Notes: generated from the letters alone by a model not told the origin. Shown: positions 1 to 5,620, counted from the stretch's first letter. The stretch: DNA of 6,168 nucleotides from JAPLST01 sp964397565 (GCA_964397565.1 CAYNJC010000078.1:1-6168); one strand, 5' to 3'. Numbers and translations are program-made.

Positions 1-219
1 CCCCCGCCGCATGCGTGCGTTTCTGCCCGTAGCCGCCGCACGGCGTGCGGCGTATTCAAGGAAGCACAACTCGCGAAACGCCGTTCCGCGCCTACATCCG
101 CGCAGCGAGCCCCCGCCGCATGCGTGCGTTTCTGCCCGTAGCCGCCGCACGGCGTGCGGCGTATGCAAAGGAAGCACAACTCGCGGAACGCCGTTCCGCG
201 ACTACATCTGCGCAGAGAC
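1..219. repeat. Two-copy ~109-bp tandem repeat with internal hairpins
   Basis: Bases 1-109 and 110-219 are near-identical direct copies, differing by a few substitutions and one 1-nt indel (TATTCAAG at 53-60 against TATGCAAAG at 162-170). Each copy holds two inverted repeats. GCCGCA/TGCGGC (35-40/46-51; 144-149/155-160) has a 5-nt loop. CGCGGAAC/GTTCCGCG (182-189/193-200) has a 3-nt loop and is perfect in copy 2, while copy 1 (72-79/83-90) carries one A-C mismatch. The first copy begins at the window edge, so more copies may lie to the left. Short open frames cross the region, but they only follow the repeat period. It is probably a dispersed intergenic element; no function is evident. Confidence 0.85.
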
Positions 220-220
220 C

Positions 221-241
221 CCCACGGCCTCGCGCCGTGGG
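221..241. repeat. 8-bp inverted repeat after the tandem array
   Basis: CCCACGGC (221-228) pairs perfectly with GCCGTGGG (234-241) around a 5-nt loop. It replaces what would be the third unit of the tandem array: the poly-C start is kept and the following sequence differs. No T-run follows on the plus strand, so a terminator role is not supported. Confidence 0.6.
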
Positions 242-291
242 TGAATGAGATTAAGTGAAAACACGCCGGTTCTCCTCCCAAATCTTTCCTT

Positions 292-312
292 CCACCGGCG
301 CAAGGCCGGTGG
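292..312 (-). terminator. Hairpin downstream of queA, possible weak terminator
   Basis: CCACCGGC (292-299) and GCCGGTGG (305-312) form a perfect 8-bp stem with a 5-nt loop, 50 nt past the queA stop codon on the minus strand. The outer bases CCTCC (274-278) and GGAGG (313-317) could extend the fold. The minus strand after the stem is purine-rich with no proper T-run, so intrinsic termination is only a possibility. The rest of 242-362 holds nothing I recognise. Confidence 0.3.
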
Positions 313-362
313 GGAGGCTTACACCTGTGCTCGTATGGCCGCAACCAGGCAGTCAACCGTGC

Positions 363-1460
363 TCAGCAACTTTGCAGCAGCAGCATGGCGTCGCCGTAGG
401 AATAAAAGCGGTAGCGCTGGCGGATAGCTTCGGCGTAGAGATCGCGCCAGACGTCCGGGCCGAGCCAGGCGGCGAGCAGCATCAGCAAGGTCGAGCGCGG
501 CAGATGGAAATTGGTGAGCAGGCCGTCAATGGCGCGGATGCGCAGCGGCGGATGAATAAAAATATCAGTCGGGCCATTGAAGGGCTGAAACTGGCCGTGC
601 GGGTCGAGACAGGCCTCGAGCGTGCGCAACGCGGTCGTGCCGACAGCAATGATGCGGTGGCCGGCGGCGCGCGCGGCATTGAGCGCGGCTGCAGTGTCAG
701 CGGTGATGCAACACTGTTCGCAGTGCATCTGATGCCGGCGCAGGTCGTCCACCGCCACCGGCTGGAACGTGCCGATCCCGACGTCCAGCGTGACCGCCAG
801 AATTTGACAGCCGTGGGCGCGCAGGGTGTCGAGCAACTCCGTGGTAAAATGCAGGCCGGCGGTCGGCGCGGCGATGGCGCAACCGGCGCGGGCATAGACC
901 GTCTGATACCGCTCGCGGTCGGCAGGGGACGACGGCGCGCGCGGGCGTTTGATATAGGGCGGCAACGGCACGACCCCGGCGCGCTGTAGCAACGCCTCGA
1001 ATTCGGCCGGCGTGCAGGCAAAAGCCAGCACGCGCTGGCCATCGGGCAAACATGCGCACACCTGGGCGCTGACGCCGGCAATCTCCAGCCGCGCGCCCGG
1101 CTTGCACGCCCGACCGGGCCGGACCATGGCGTGCCAGGTGGTGGCGTCCACGCGCGCGGTCAACAGAATTTCAACGGCGCCGCCGGAACCGGCGCGCGTG
1201 CCAAAGAGCCGCGCCGGCATGACGCGACAATCGTTGACGACCAGCACATCGTCGGGCCGCAACAGACTGGGCAGTTCGGCAAAATGGCGATGATCGAGTG
1301 CGGCGCGGCGCATGTCATAGACCAGCAAGCGACTGGCATCGCGCTGCGCGGCCGGCTCTTGCGCGATCAGTTCGGGCGGCAGGTCGTAATCATAGGCCGT
1401 GATGTCCCACCACGGGGCGGGCGTGGCAGATGCTGCAGGCATGGCTGGCGCGGGCTTCAT
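363..1460 (-). CDS. queA: S-adenosylmethionine:tRNA ribosyltransferase-isomerase QueA
   Basis: QueA is a cytoplasmic enzyme of queuosine synthesis. It moves and isomerises the ribosyl part of SAM onto preQ1 at wobble position 34 of GUN-anticodon tRNAs, giving epoxyqueuosine. The 365-residue product carries the family motifs in order: YDYDLPPELIAQ (23-34), NDCRVMPARL (76-85), PPYIKRP (167-173), YQTVYA (185-190), AAPTAGLHFT (197-206), LDVGIGTFQPV (225-235), VGTTALRTLE (273-282), DIFIHPP (299-305), TNFHLPRSTLLML (316-328) and YRFYSYGDAMLL (350-361). The length is slightly above the usual 340-356, because of a Pro/Ala-rich N-terminus of about 17 residues. I chose ATG 1460 because the promoter puts the transcription start about there. 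The TTG at 1502 lies upstream of the -35, and ATG 1442 remains possible. There is no Shine-Dalgarno. No tgt or other queuosine gene is in the window, so the gene appears solitary. Confidence 0.97.
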   Translation of the reverse strand: MKPAPAMPAASATPAPWWDITAYDYDLPPELIAQEPAAQRDASRLLVYDMRRAALDHRHFAELPSLLRPDDVLVVNDCRVMPARLFGTRAGSGGAVEILLTARVDATTWHAMVRPGRACKPGARLEIAGVSAQVCACLPDGQRVLAFACTPAEFEALLQRAGVVPLPPYIKRPRAPSSPADRERYQTVYARAGCAIAAPTAGLHFTTELLDTLRAHGCQILAVTLDVGIGTFQPVAVDDLRRHQMHCEQCCITADTAAALNAARAAGHRIIAVGTTALRTLEACLDPHGQFQPFNGPTDIFIHPPLRIRAIDGLLTNFHLPRSTLLMLLAAWLGPDVWRDLYAEAIRQRYRFYSYGDAMLLLQSC

Positions 1461-1467
1461 AGAGTGA

Positions 1468-1496
1468 ACGATAGCAGGTCGGGAAGAAAAAGTCAA
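1468..1496 (-). promoter_or_regulatory. queA promoter, sigma70-like, implying leaderless mRNA
   Basis: Read on the minus strand, TTGACT (1496-1491) is followed after exactly 17 nt by TATCGT (1473-1468), with TGC directly before the -10 (extended -10). Only 7 nt (TCACTCT) separate the -10 from ATG 1460. Transcription would start at or within a base or so of the start codon. This fits the lack of any Shine-Dalgarno there. Confidence 0.7.
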
Positions 1497-1501
1497 CCAC
1501 A

Positions 1502-1526
1502 AAAATCCTGCGCCGCGCAGGATTTT
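1502..1526. repeat. Perfect 11-bp palindrome with CCG loop
   Basis: AAAATCCTGCG (1502-1512) pairs perfectly with CGCAGGATTTT (1516-1526) around a CCG trinucleotide. It lies just upstream of the queA -35, between two divergent genes. Its central CGCCGCG is shared with the hairpins at 3630-3654 and 6129-6143, although the stems differ. With A-runs on one side and T-runs on the other it could also act as a bidirectional terminator, but no gene ends here. Confidence 0.75.
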
Positions 1527-1530
1527 ATAA

Positions 1531-1546
1531 ACGAGCCAGGGCTCGT
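1531..1546. repeat. Short 6-bp hairpin beside the palindrome
   Basis: ACGAGC (1531-1536) and GCTCGT (1541-1546) form a perfect stem with loop CAGG, 4 nt after the larger palindrome. It is probably part of the same intergenic element. No function is evident. Confidence 0.45.
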
Positions 1547-1624
1547 CCGGGTTGTTCTCCGCGCAGCTGAAATGGGCGCGCGCTCGAAATGACGCGATAA
1601 GAGAACCACCCGCCGCCGTGGGAC

Positions 1625-1653
1625 TTGAAAAAAATCCACAAACCTGCTATTAT
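1625..1653 (+). promoter_or_regulatory. Promoter of the PEP-CTERM protein gene
   Basis: TTGAAA (1625-1630), a 17-nt spacer and TATTAT (1648-1653) form a near-consensus sigma70-type promoter. TGC (1645-1647) precedes the -10 as an extended element. The expected start is about 1660, giving a leader of roughly 47 nt before the ATG at 1707. Confidence 0.8.
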
Positions 1654-1667
1654 GTTACCGGTAACAT
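1652..1667. promoter_or_regulatory. LacI/GalR-type operator palindrome
   Basis: ATGTTACCGGTAACAT is a perfect 16-bp palindrome with a central CpG, the hallmark of LacI/GalR-family operators; it closely resembles the E. coli GntR site. It overlaps the last two bases of the -10 and is centred on the predicted transcription start, the classic position for repression. No LacI-family gene is in the window, so the repressor must be encoded elsewhere. Family knowledge suggests a sugar or sugar-derivative inducer; which one cannot be read from the sequence. Confidence 0.75.
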
Positions 1668-1696
1668 TAAAACTGATGGCCCACCACCAACCACCC

Positions 1697-1701
1697 AGGA
1701 G
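1697..1701 (+). promoter_or_regulatory. Ribosome binding site of the PEP-CTERM protein gene
   Basis: AGGAG lies 5 nt before ATG 1707, a standard Shine-Dalgarno at standard spacing. It fixes that start codon. Confidence 0.75.
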
Positions 1702-1706
1702 CCTGC

Positions 1707-3143
1707 ATGAAGACCCCGGCCTGCCGTCGGCAGCAGTGTTTGTTGAGCGGCATTATTGCGGTGATGCTTGTGACCACCGTGCGTGCCAACGAACTGCGCA
1801 ATCCTAGTTTTGAAGAAGGCTTCCCTTATTGGTGGAGCTATAATAATGTCCAAGTTGAAGCGTGGCGGGCATATGATGGCACCAATAGTGCCGTGCTGCC
1901 CAGTTGGATCCCCGACGGCTACGGCGGCACCGGCCAGGATGTCGGCATGCCGGCCCGCCCGGGTGATATTGTGACCTACAGTGTTTATGGTTACGCTGAG
2001 CAGAATTATATTTCGACCACCGCCGACACGTTCCTGCAAGTGGAGTTCTGGATCAACGGCGCGAGTTCTGCCAGTCAGGTAAACAAAGCACTTGTCTATA
2101 CACAATTGGATGCCAATCGCCAGGCGTGGATCCTGCTGACCATGACAGTGACCAACACGCTCAACAATGTCACGATGGTCAAGGGCTTGTTCGGTGGCGG
2201 CGGCTGGACCAACGCGGGCGGCAATATGGCCTGCTTCATGGACAATGCGGCGCTGACGCCCAGCACGCGCAACCTGCTCGTTGATCCGGGTTTTGAAAAC
2301 GGCAGCGGGTGGTGGACGTACAGTGACGCCGGCCGCGAATGGTGGGCGGCGCAATCGGGCCGCACGGGCGTGGCATTCTACGCCTGGAACGAAGGCGCCT
2401 ACGGCGGCATTGGCCAGGATGTCGAGGTGAACCAGAACAATGGGCACATCTACGAATTCTCGATCTGGGGCCTGGCGGAAGCAAACTACTCATCGCTATC
2501 CCACGAGACCTGGCTGAAGCTTGAACTGTATGATGGCGCCACGCTAAAACAGACCGTGCAGAAAGACATCTATGCCGCCTTGACGGGCACTCTCAACACA
2601 TGGCAGTTGTTCACGTTGACCGTCACCAACACGACCGACACGATCACCAAGATCACGCCGATGGTGGGCGGCGCGTTTTGGAACAACACCGGGGGGAACC
2701 AATCGGCCAAGTGGGACAACGGCTATTTGCGGCAGATTAATGATGGCGTTGTCAATCCCAGTGACGCGGAGGGTTTCGCCGGCAATAATGAGATTGATCT
2801 TGTTTGGGCCAACAACGCCAATGGCGACAATGTCATGGTGGCCTACAGCACGGACGGCACTTTCGGCACACCCGGTAACGACACCAGCTACAATGCCGGT
2901 GCCGCAATAGCCGGCGGCGGCACGGTTATCTACAACAGCGCTGCGACAATGTACGATCATACAGGTCTAAATCCCAATACGGACTATTACTACAAGTTCT
3001 GGTCGGTTGATGGCAACAACTATTATTCGCCCGGCATTAGTATCGGGCCGATCACCACGACGCCGGAGCCGGGCATGATGGCGCTGGCGGGATTGGCGCT
3101 GGTGGCGTTGCGCCGCAAGAGCAAAAGTGGGGTCGGAAATTGA
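1707..3143 (+). CDS. Secreted PEP-CTERM protein with two tandem carbohydrate-binding-like domains
   Basis: The 478-residue product begins with a signal peptide (basic CRR at 6-8, hydrophobic core about 12-25, likely cleavage after VRA at 27). Two homologous domains follow, 28-188 and 189-342. Each opens with a NPSFE or DPGFE strand, has YGG-x-GQDV in its first half, and later TVTNT and a final D/N-rich strand; this resembles CBM4/9-type galactose-binding-like beta-sandwiches. Residues about 346-449 form a FnIII-like module (NEIDLVWANNANGDNVMVAYS, then HTGLNPNTDYYYKFWSVD). The C-terminus has PEP at 453-455, a hydrophobic helix 457-468 and RRK at 469-471: a PEP-CTERM sorting signal, normally handled by an exosortase at the inner membrane. 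No catalytic domain is visible, so a surface glycan-binding or adhesion role is inferred. Codon use looks visibly less GC-rich than in its neighbours. A LacI-type operator covers its promoter. Confidence 0.9.
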   Translation: MKTPACRRQQCLLSGIIAVMLVTTVRANELRNPSFEEGFPYWWSYNNVQVEAWRAYDGTNSAVLPSWIPDGYGGTGQDVGMPARPGDIVTYSVYGYAEQNYISTTADTFLQVEFWINGASSASQVNKALVYTQLDANRQAWILLTMTVTNTLNNVTMVKGLFGGGGWTNAGGNMACFMDNAALTPSTRNLLVDPGFENGSGWWTYSDAGREWWAAQSGRTGVAFYAWNEGAYGGIGQDVEVNQNNGHIYEFSIWGLAEANYSSLSHETWLKLELYDGATLKQTVQKDIYAALTGTLNTWQLFTLTVTNTTDTITKITPMVGGAFWNNTGGNQSAKWDNGYLRQINDGVVNPSDAEGFAGNNEIDLVWANNANGDNVMVAYSTDGTFGTPGNDTSYNAGAAIAGGGTVIYNSAATMYDHTGLNPNTDYYYKFWSVDGNNYYSPGISIGPITTTPEPGMMALAGLALVALRRKSKSGVGN

Positions 3144-3209
3144 CTAGTGACTTTGTCGGCGTGCTTTTACTGCCGGGGGCAGAATGGGGTCAGGGCAGAA
3201 TGGGGTCAG
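3128..3209 (+). repeat. TGGGGTCRG repeats, including a perfect 16-bp tandem duplication
   Basis: GGGCAGAATGGGGTCA occurs twice back to back (3177-3192 and 3193-3208) with no mismatch. The core TGGGGTC(A/G)G also appears at 3128-3136, inside the last codons of the preceding gene. From memory, similar ATGGGGTCAG motifs border REP-associated (Y1 family) transposase elements in other bacteria; that link is tentative and no transposase is present. The rest of 3144-3334 holds no gene, promoter or terminator I can support. Confidence 0.7.
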
Positions 3210-3334
3210 GCATGGAGTTTGCAGTTTTCGTTCTGGGTTTGGTTCTTTAGAGATTTCGGTGGAAAAAAGCAGTGGGTGGGGCAGCGCAATTGGTAAACAC
3301 ATCATCGCTGTTAGCGGCCCCTGCCCGCTTTCTG

Positions 3335-3429
3335 CTAATGAGAACGCTTTCTACTTTGCAGTGTCCTTGTAGCCGCCCGCGGTGAGGGCGGCTTCTGCAG
3401 CCGCGGTCATCCGCGCCATTGACGGGATC
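3335..3429 (+). repeat. 95-bp dispersed repeat, copy A
   Basis: It matches 5621-5715 over 95 bp with three substitutions (3355, 3362, 3418) and no gaps, in the same orientation. It contains two hairpins: AGCCGCCC/GGGCGGCT (3371-3378/3386-3393, 7-nt loop) and CGCGG/CCGCG (3402-3406/3411-3415, loop TCAT). None of the three substitutions falls in a stem. A minus-strand open frame runs through both copies, but it has no plausible start signal and probably only reflects GC content. Copy A lies 5' of the HTH/nuclease gene pair and copy B 3' of it. Confidence 0.9.
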
Positions 3430-3500
3430 CGCACCAGCAGCGCAGAAGGTGCGCGTATAGCCAGTCACGCCTGCCGACCCCCTGGCGGCGTCTCCGCCGT

Positions 3501-3533
3501 GCCGCCAACGGCGGCAGGGTTGGGGGATTTTTT
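3501..3533 (+). terminator. Possible terminator-like hairpin and T-run
   Basis: GCCGCC (3501-3506) pairs with GGCGGC (3510-3515), or CCGCCGT (3494-3500) with ACGGCGG (3508-3514). A run of six T lies at 3528-3533, 12 nt past the stem, which is too far for a standard intrinsic terminator. The nearest upstream plus-strand gene ended 360 nt earlier. The remainder of 3430-3629 is GC-rich filler without a gene. Confidence 0.2.
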
Positions 3534-3551
3534 GCCGTTGCTCTTCCTCCA

Positions 3552-3579
3552 CCGAATACCGAATACTGAATACCGAACA
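3552..3579. repeat. 7-bp array, four units of C(C/T)GAA(T/C)A
   Basis: Units CCGAATA, CCGAATA, CTGAATA and CCGAACA follow at exactly 7-bp steps. On the minus strand this reads TATTCGG/TATTCAG. Related 7-bp arrays occur at 3665-3692, 5574-5608 and 6023-6043. Confidence 0.8.
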
Positions 3580-3629
3580 CTGCTGGAATAGCCCCCGCAC
3601 CGCTGCCGTCCGGCCCCCGGCCGCGTTAT

Positions 3630-3654
3630 AAATTCGTTCGCCGCGAACGAATTT
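3630..3654. repeat. Perfect 11-bp palindrome with CCG loop
   Basis: AAATTCGTTCG (3630-3640) pairs perfectly with CGAACGAATTT (3644-3654) around CCG. It shares the central CGCCGCG and the stem length with the palindrome at 1502-1526, but the outer stem sequence is different. It lies 46 nt upstream of the -35 of the HTH gene. A terminator insulating that promoter is possible (T-run 3652-3655), as is membership in a mobile hairpin family. Confidence 0.8.
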
Positions 3655-3664
3655 TCTCCGCCAA

Positions 3665-3692
3665 CCGCAAACTGAAAACTGAAAACCGAAAA
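3665..3692. repeat. 7-bp array, four units of C(C/T)GMAAA
   Basis: Units CCGCAAA, CTGAAAA, CTGAAAA and CCGAAAA are spaced at exactly 7 bp. It ends 7 bp before the -35 box of the next promoter, so the A-rich tracts sit near the UP-element position. Confidence 0.75.
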
Positions 3693-3699
3693 CCAGCCC

Positions 3700-3729
3700 T
3701 TGACAAGCCATGCACCATTATGCTACACT
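3700..3729 (+). promoter_or_regulatory. Promoter of the HTH/nuclease gene pair
   Basis: A consensus -35 TTGACA (3700-3705) is followed after 18 nt by TACACT (3724-3729), with TGC (3721-3723) as an extended -10. The expected start is near 3736, about 23 nt before ATG 3759. The in-frame ATG at 3720 lies inside the promoter and so cannot be the start from this promoter. Confidence 0.7.
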
Positions 3730-3738
3730 ATGATACAC
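3719..3738 (+). promoter_or_regulatory. 10-bp tandem direct repeat over the -10, possible operator
   Basis: TATGCTACAC (3719-3728) is followed immediately by TATGATACAC (3729-3738), differing at one base. The repeat spans the -10 and the expected transcription start with a spacing of one helical turn. Xis- and BldC-like HTH proteins are known to bind head-to-tail direct repeats, so autoregulation by the protein encoded just downstream is a reasonable inference. The first copy may instead simply reflect the -10 sequence. Confidence 0.4.
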
Positions 3739-3758
3739 AAACAACACTAGGTGAGACA

Positions 3759-4718
3759 ATGAGCACACAACCAATGCTGGACTGTGCCGGCGCACAACGG
3801 CAGCTCGGCGTGTCGCGCGCGACCTTGGTGCGCTGGCTGCGCGACGGCCGGATTACGGGCTACAAAGCCGGGAAACAGTGGCGCTTTCGCAGTGAGGATT
3901 TGAACCTGATCCTGCGCGATGGCCAGTTGGCGTACGGCACCCAGACCGGCGTCGAGAGCACGCGCGCGCTGGTTGCCGCCGGCCTGCCGCTGGCGCGCGG
4001 CGCCGGCCTGACGGCCCACACATGGCTGGCATGGCAGGACGCGCAGCAATGGTTGTGGATCAGCCTCAGTCTGCATGGTGACGAGGCCTGGCTGCGCGCC
4101 GCGCGCGAAGACGCGCCGGCCCAGGCATGGCGGCTGTCCGTATCCACGGCACGTGTGGTGCTGCAATCCTGGCAAGTCTGGCGCGCCGGCGCGGGCATGG
4201 CCGCGCCGCGCCCCGGCGTGTTGACGGAAGTGCGCGGCGCCAATGGCGAACTGCGCGCCGTCTTGTGTTTGCCAACCCACCTTGATTGTCTGCCGCGCAC
4301 GCGGGCCGCCGACCGCACGCCGGCAAAACAAGCCCGGGCGCGCGCCGCGCCAGGTCACGCGGAGGCATGGCAGGTGCGCGGGCCGGCCTGCCGCGCAACG
4401 GTCGCCGCTGCGTTTAACCTGGCGCGCACACTCGCCGCCCAGCGCCGCATCAGCCCGGCCGAGATCGTGATTACGGAAGCCGAACCAACCTATTTCTGGC
4501 CCGGCGCGCTGCATGTGTATGGCGATGCCCGCGCCGGCGCGCCGGCCTTGCCCGCCCAACTGCGTATCACGCACGCGGACATGCCCGGCCCGCCGCAGCA
4601 CCTGACGCTGCGCACACCCGCCGTGTCCGTTGCCTATCACTTCGAGACAAATCATGCGCGCACCATCCGTGTTCTATGCGACGGGCGGCGCCACCACAGC
4701 GTGGCTTTGCCTCGCTGA
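3759..4718 (+). CDS. Excisionase/MerR-like HTH protein with unknown C-terminal domain
   Basis: The 319-residue product has an N-terminal winged HTH of the excisionase/BldC type at residues 6-54: GAQRQLGVSRATLVRWLRDGRI for the helices, then YKAGKQWRFRSEDL for the wing. This predicts DNA binding. I do not recognise the remaining ~265 residues. They are Ala/Arg/Trp-rich, with a PRPGVLTEVRGANGELRAVLC segment near the middle and a predicted-helical stretch (about ATVAAAFNLARTLAAQRRI). There is no Walker A motif, recombinase motif or membrane segment. ATG 3759 is chosen because AGGTGAG (3749-3755) sits at good spacing and the promoter starts transcription just upstream. The last 65 nt overlap the next gene in another frame, indicating translational coupling and a shared function. 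Possible roles are autorepressor, specificity subunit for the nuclease, or element-borne regulator; none is established. Confidence 0.8.
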   Translation: MSTQPMLDCAGAQRQLGVSRATLVRWLRDGRITGYKAGKQWRFRSEDLNLILRDGQLAYGTQTGVESTRALVAAGLPLARGAGLTAHTWLAWQDAQQWLWISLSLHGDEAWLRAAREDAPAQAWRLSVSTARVVLQSWQVWRAGAGMAAPRPGVLTEVRGANGELRAVLCLPTHLDCLPRTRAADRTPAKQARARAAPGHAEAWQVRGPACRATVAAAFNLARTLAAQRRISPAEIVITEAEPTYFWPGALHVYGDARAGAPALPAQLRITHADMPGPPQHLTLRTPAVSVAYHFETNHARTIRVLCDGRRHHSVALPR

Positions 4719-5529
4719 CGTGCTGACGCACCCGACCGGGCGGCGCGGCCGAGCCCTAACGTCGCGCGCTGCTTGGCAGCGGCTGACGGTGGCGCTTGCG
4801 CCAACCGCGCGCGCGCAGGCCGACGTCTGGCTGCTTGAATGGCACTGGCTGCGGGCTGCAGCACCGCGCTGGCTGCCCGCATGGCCGGCCGATACCCGTT
4901 TGCGCCTGCGCTATTTGACGGCCTGTGCGCAGATGCGCCGGCTGCCGCCCCGCTGTGCGTGGGCCTGGCTGGCGGGCATGCCGCCGGCGGGTGCCGCACC
5001 AGCGCGCACGGCGTGGTCAATCCTGTGGCGCGACTTCATCACCGGCGCGGCCTCGTTTGCGCGCACGGCGCCATTATGTCTGCTGGCCGGCACGCCCATG
5101 GCGGCCGTGCGTCCCAGCACGCTGATTGACTGGCGCGGCCCGGCCGTTCGCGCCTATTTTCGCAATGGCTGGGCGCAGGTACAGCGCAACGGGCGCGAAC
5201 CAAGTTCACGGATTGAGGAGCGCTGGTGGCGGCGCGTGCGCGCGGCGTTTCCCGCGCAGACGCCGCAACGTCATGTGCCCTTGCCCGGCTGCGGCATGCA
5301 TCTGGACGTGTACTGGCGCGCGCCGCAGGTCGCGCTGGAAATTCAAGGGCAGCCGCACTGGCAGTCATGCGCCTATTACGGCGGCGCGCCGGCGTTCGCG
5401 CGCCGGCAGGAACGCGATGCGCGCAAACGCGCACTGTGCAACGCGCTTGGCATCACGCTGCTCGAAGTCACGCCCGACACGCCCGTGTTGCCGATGCTGC
5501 AACGCCTGGCCGCGCTGCTGCGGGCGTAG
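4654..5529 (+). CDS. PD-(D/E)XK superfamily nuclease-like protein
   Basis: The 291-residue product ends in a restriction-endonuclease-like fold (about 184-280). Visible elements are a helix with E188/E189 (SSRIEERWW), the strand HLDVYW with D218, the strand ALEIQGQPHW with E229, Q231 and H235, then YYGGAPAFARRQERDARKRALC (D255, K258) and a last strand ITLLEV. This order matches DUF559/Vsr-like nucleases, where E-x-D-G-x-x-H is common; here Q231 takes the usual lysine position, a change known in some active PD-(D/E)XK families. Residues 1-180 are Trp-rich, helical and unrecognised. ATG 4654 has GAGA at 4644-4647 and overlaps the HTH gene by 65 nt; TTG 4630 and GTG 4720 (just after the upstream stop) are alternatives. 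The substrate could be DNA or RNA. Activity and role (defence, mobile element, repair) are not shown by the sequence. Confidence 0.75.
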   Translation: MRAPSVFYATGGATTAWLCLADVLTHPTGRRGRALTSRAAWQRLTVALAPTARAQADVWLLEWHWLRAAAPRWLPAWPADTRLRLRYLTACAQMRRLPPRCAWAWLAGMPPAGAAPARTAWSILWRDFITGAASFARTAPLCLLAGTPMAAVRPSTLIDWRGPAVRAYFRNGWAQVQRNGREPSSRIEERWWRRVRAAFPAQTPQRHVPLPGCGMHLDVYWRAPQVALEIQGQPHWQSCAYYGGAPAFARRQERDARKRALCNALGITLLEVTPDTPVLPMLQRLAALLRA

Positions 5530-5573
5530 GGCGGCGGCGGCCGAGTGTAAGGTTATAGACGCGGCGGCAGCGC

Positions 5574-5608
5574 GGTTCAAAGTTGAAAGGTTTTAGGGTG
5601 CAGGGTGC
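5574..5608. repeat. Degenerate 7-bp array after the nuclease gene
   Basis: The units GGTTCAA, AGTTGAA, AGGTTTT, AGGGTGC and AGGGTGC follow at 7-bp steps. A related stretch (GTTTTAG, GTTGCAG, GCTGCGA) lies at 5881-5901. No terminator with a T-run is visible between the nuclease stop and this array. Confidence 0.5.
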
Positions 5609-5620
5609 ACGTACCTGTTA

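Noticed and set aside
1..219. CRISPR array
   Set aside because: Units of ~109 bp are similar along their whole length with no unique spacers, and no cas gene is present.
255..989. Plus-strand 244-residue open frame opposite queA
   Set aside because: Antisense shadow of queA, which carries all family motifs; the plus frame has no recognisable domain and no ribosome binding site.
1461..1502. TTG 1502 as the queA start
   Set aside because: It lies upstream of the -35 box and adds 14 residues (MWLTFSSRPAIVHS) that are not typical of the family.
1650..2447. Minus-strand 265-residue open frame
   Set aside because: It runs opposite the PEP-CTERM gene, whose signal peptide, repeated domains and sorting tail are clear.
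3247..3711. Minus-strand 154-residue open frame
   Set aside because: It consists of the 7-bp array, a palindrome and the 95-bp repeat read in frame; no coding signal independent of the repeats.
3720..3758. ATG 3720 as start of the HTH gene
   Set aside because: It falls between the -35 and -10 of the promoter and has no ribosome binding site; ATG 3759 has one.
3747..4655. Minus-strand 302-residue open frame
   Set aside because: Antisense of the HTH gene in GC-rich DNA; no domain recognised and no promoter or ribosome binding site seen.
3759..4718. HTH fused to a secretion-type (GspE-like) ATPase
   Set aside because: Considered because such fusions with this HTH exist, but there is no Walker A or B motif in the C-terminal part.
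4600..4760. Frameshift splitting a single HTH-nuclease gene
   Set aside because: The overlap is 65 nt with a plausible start and ribosome binding site for the second gene, and both frames are open and similarly composed; no direct sign of a broken gene. A comparison with homologues could reopen this.
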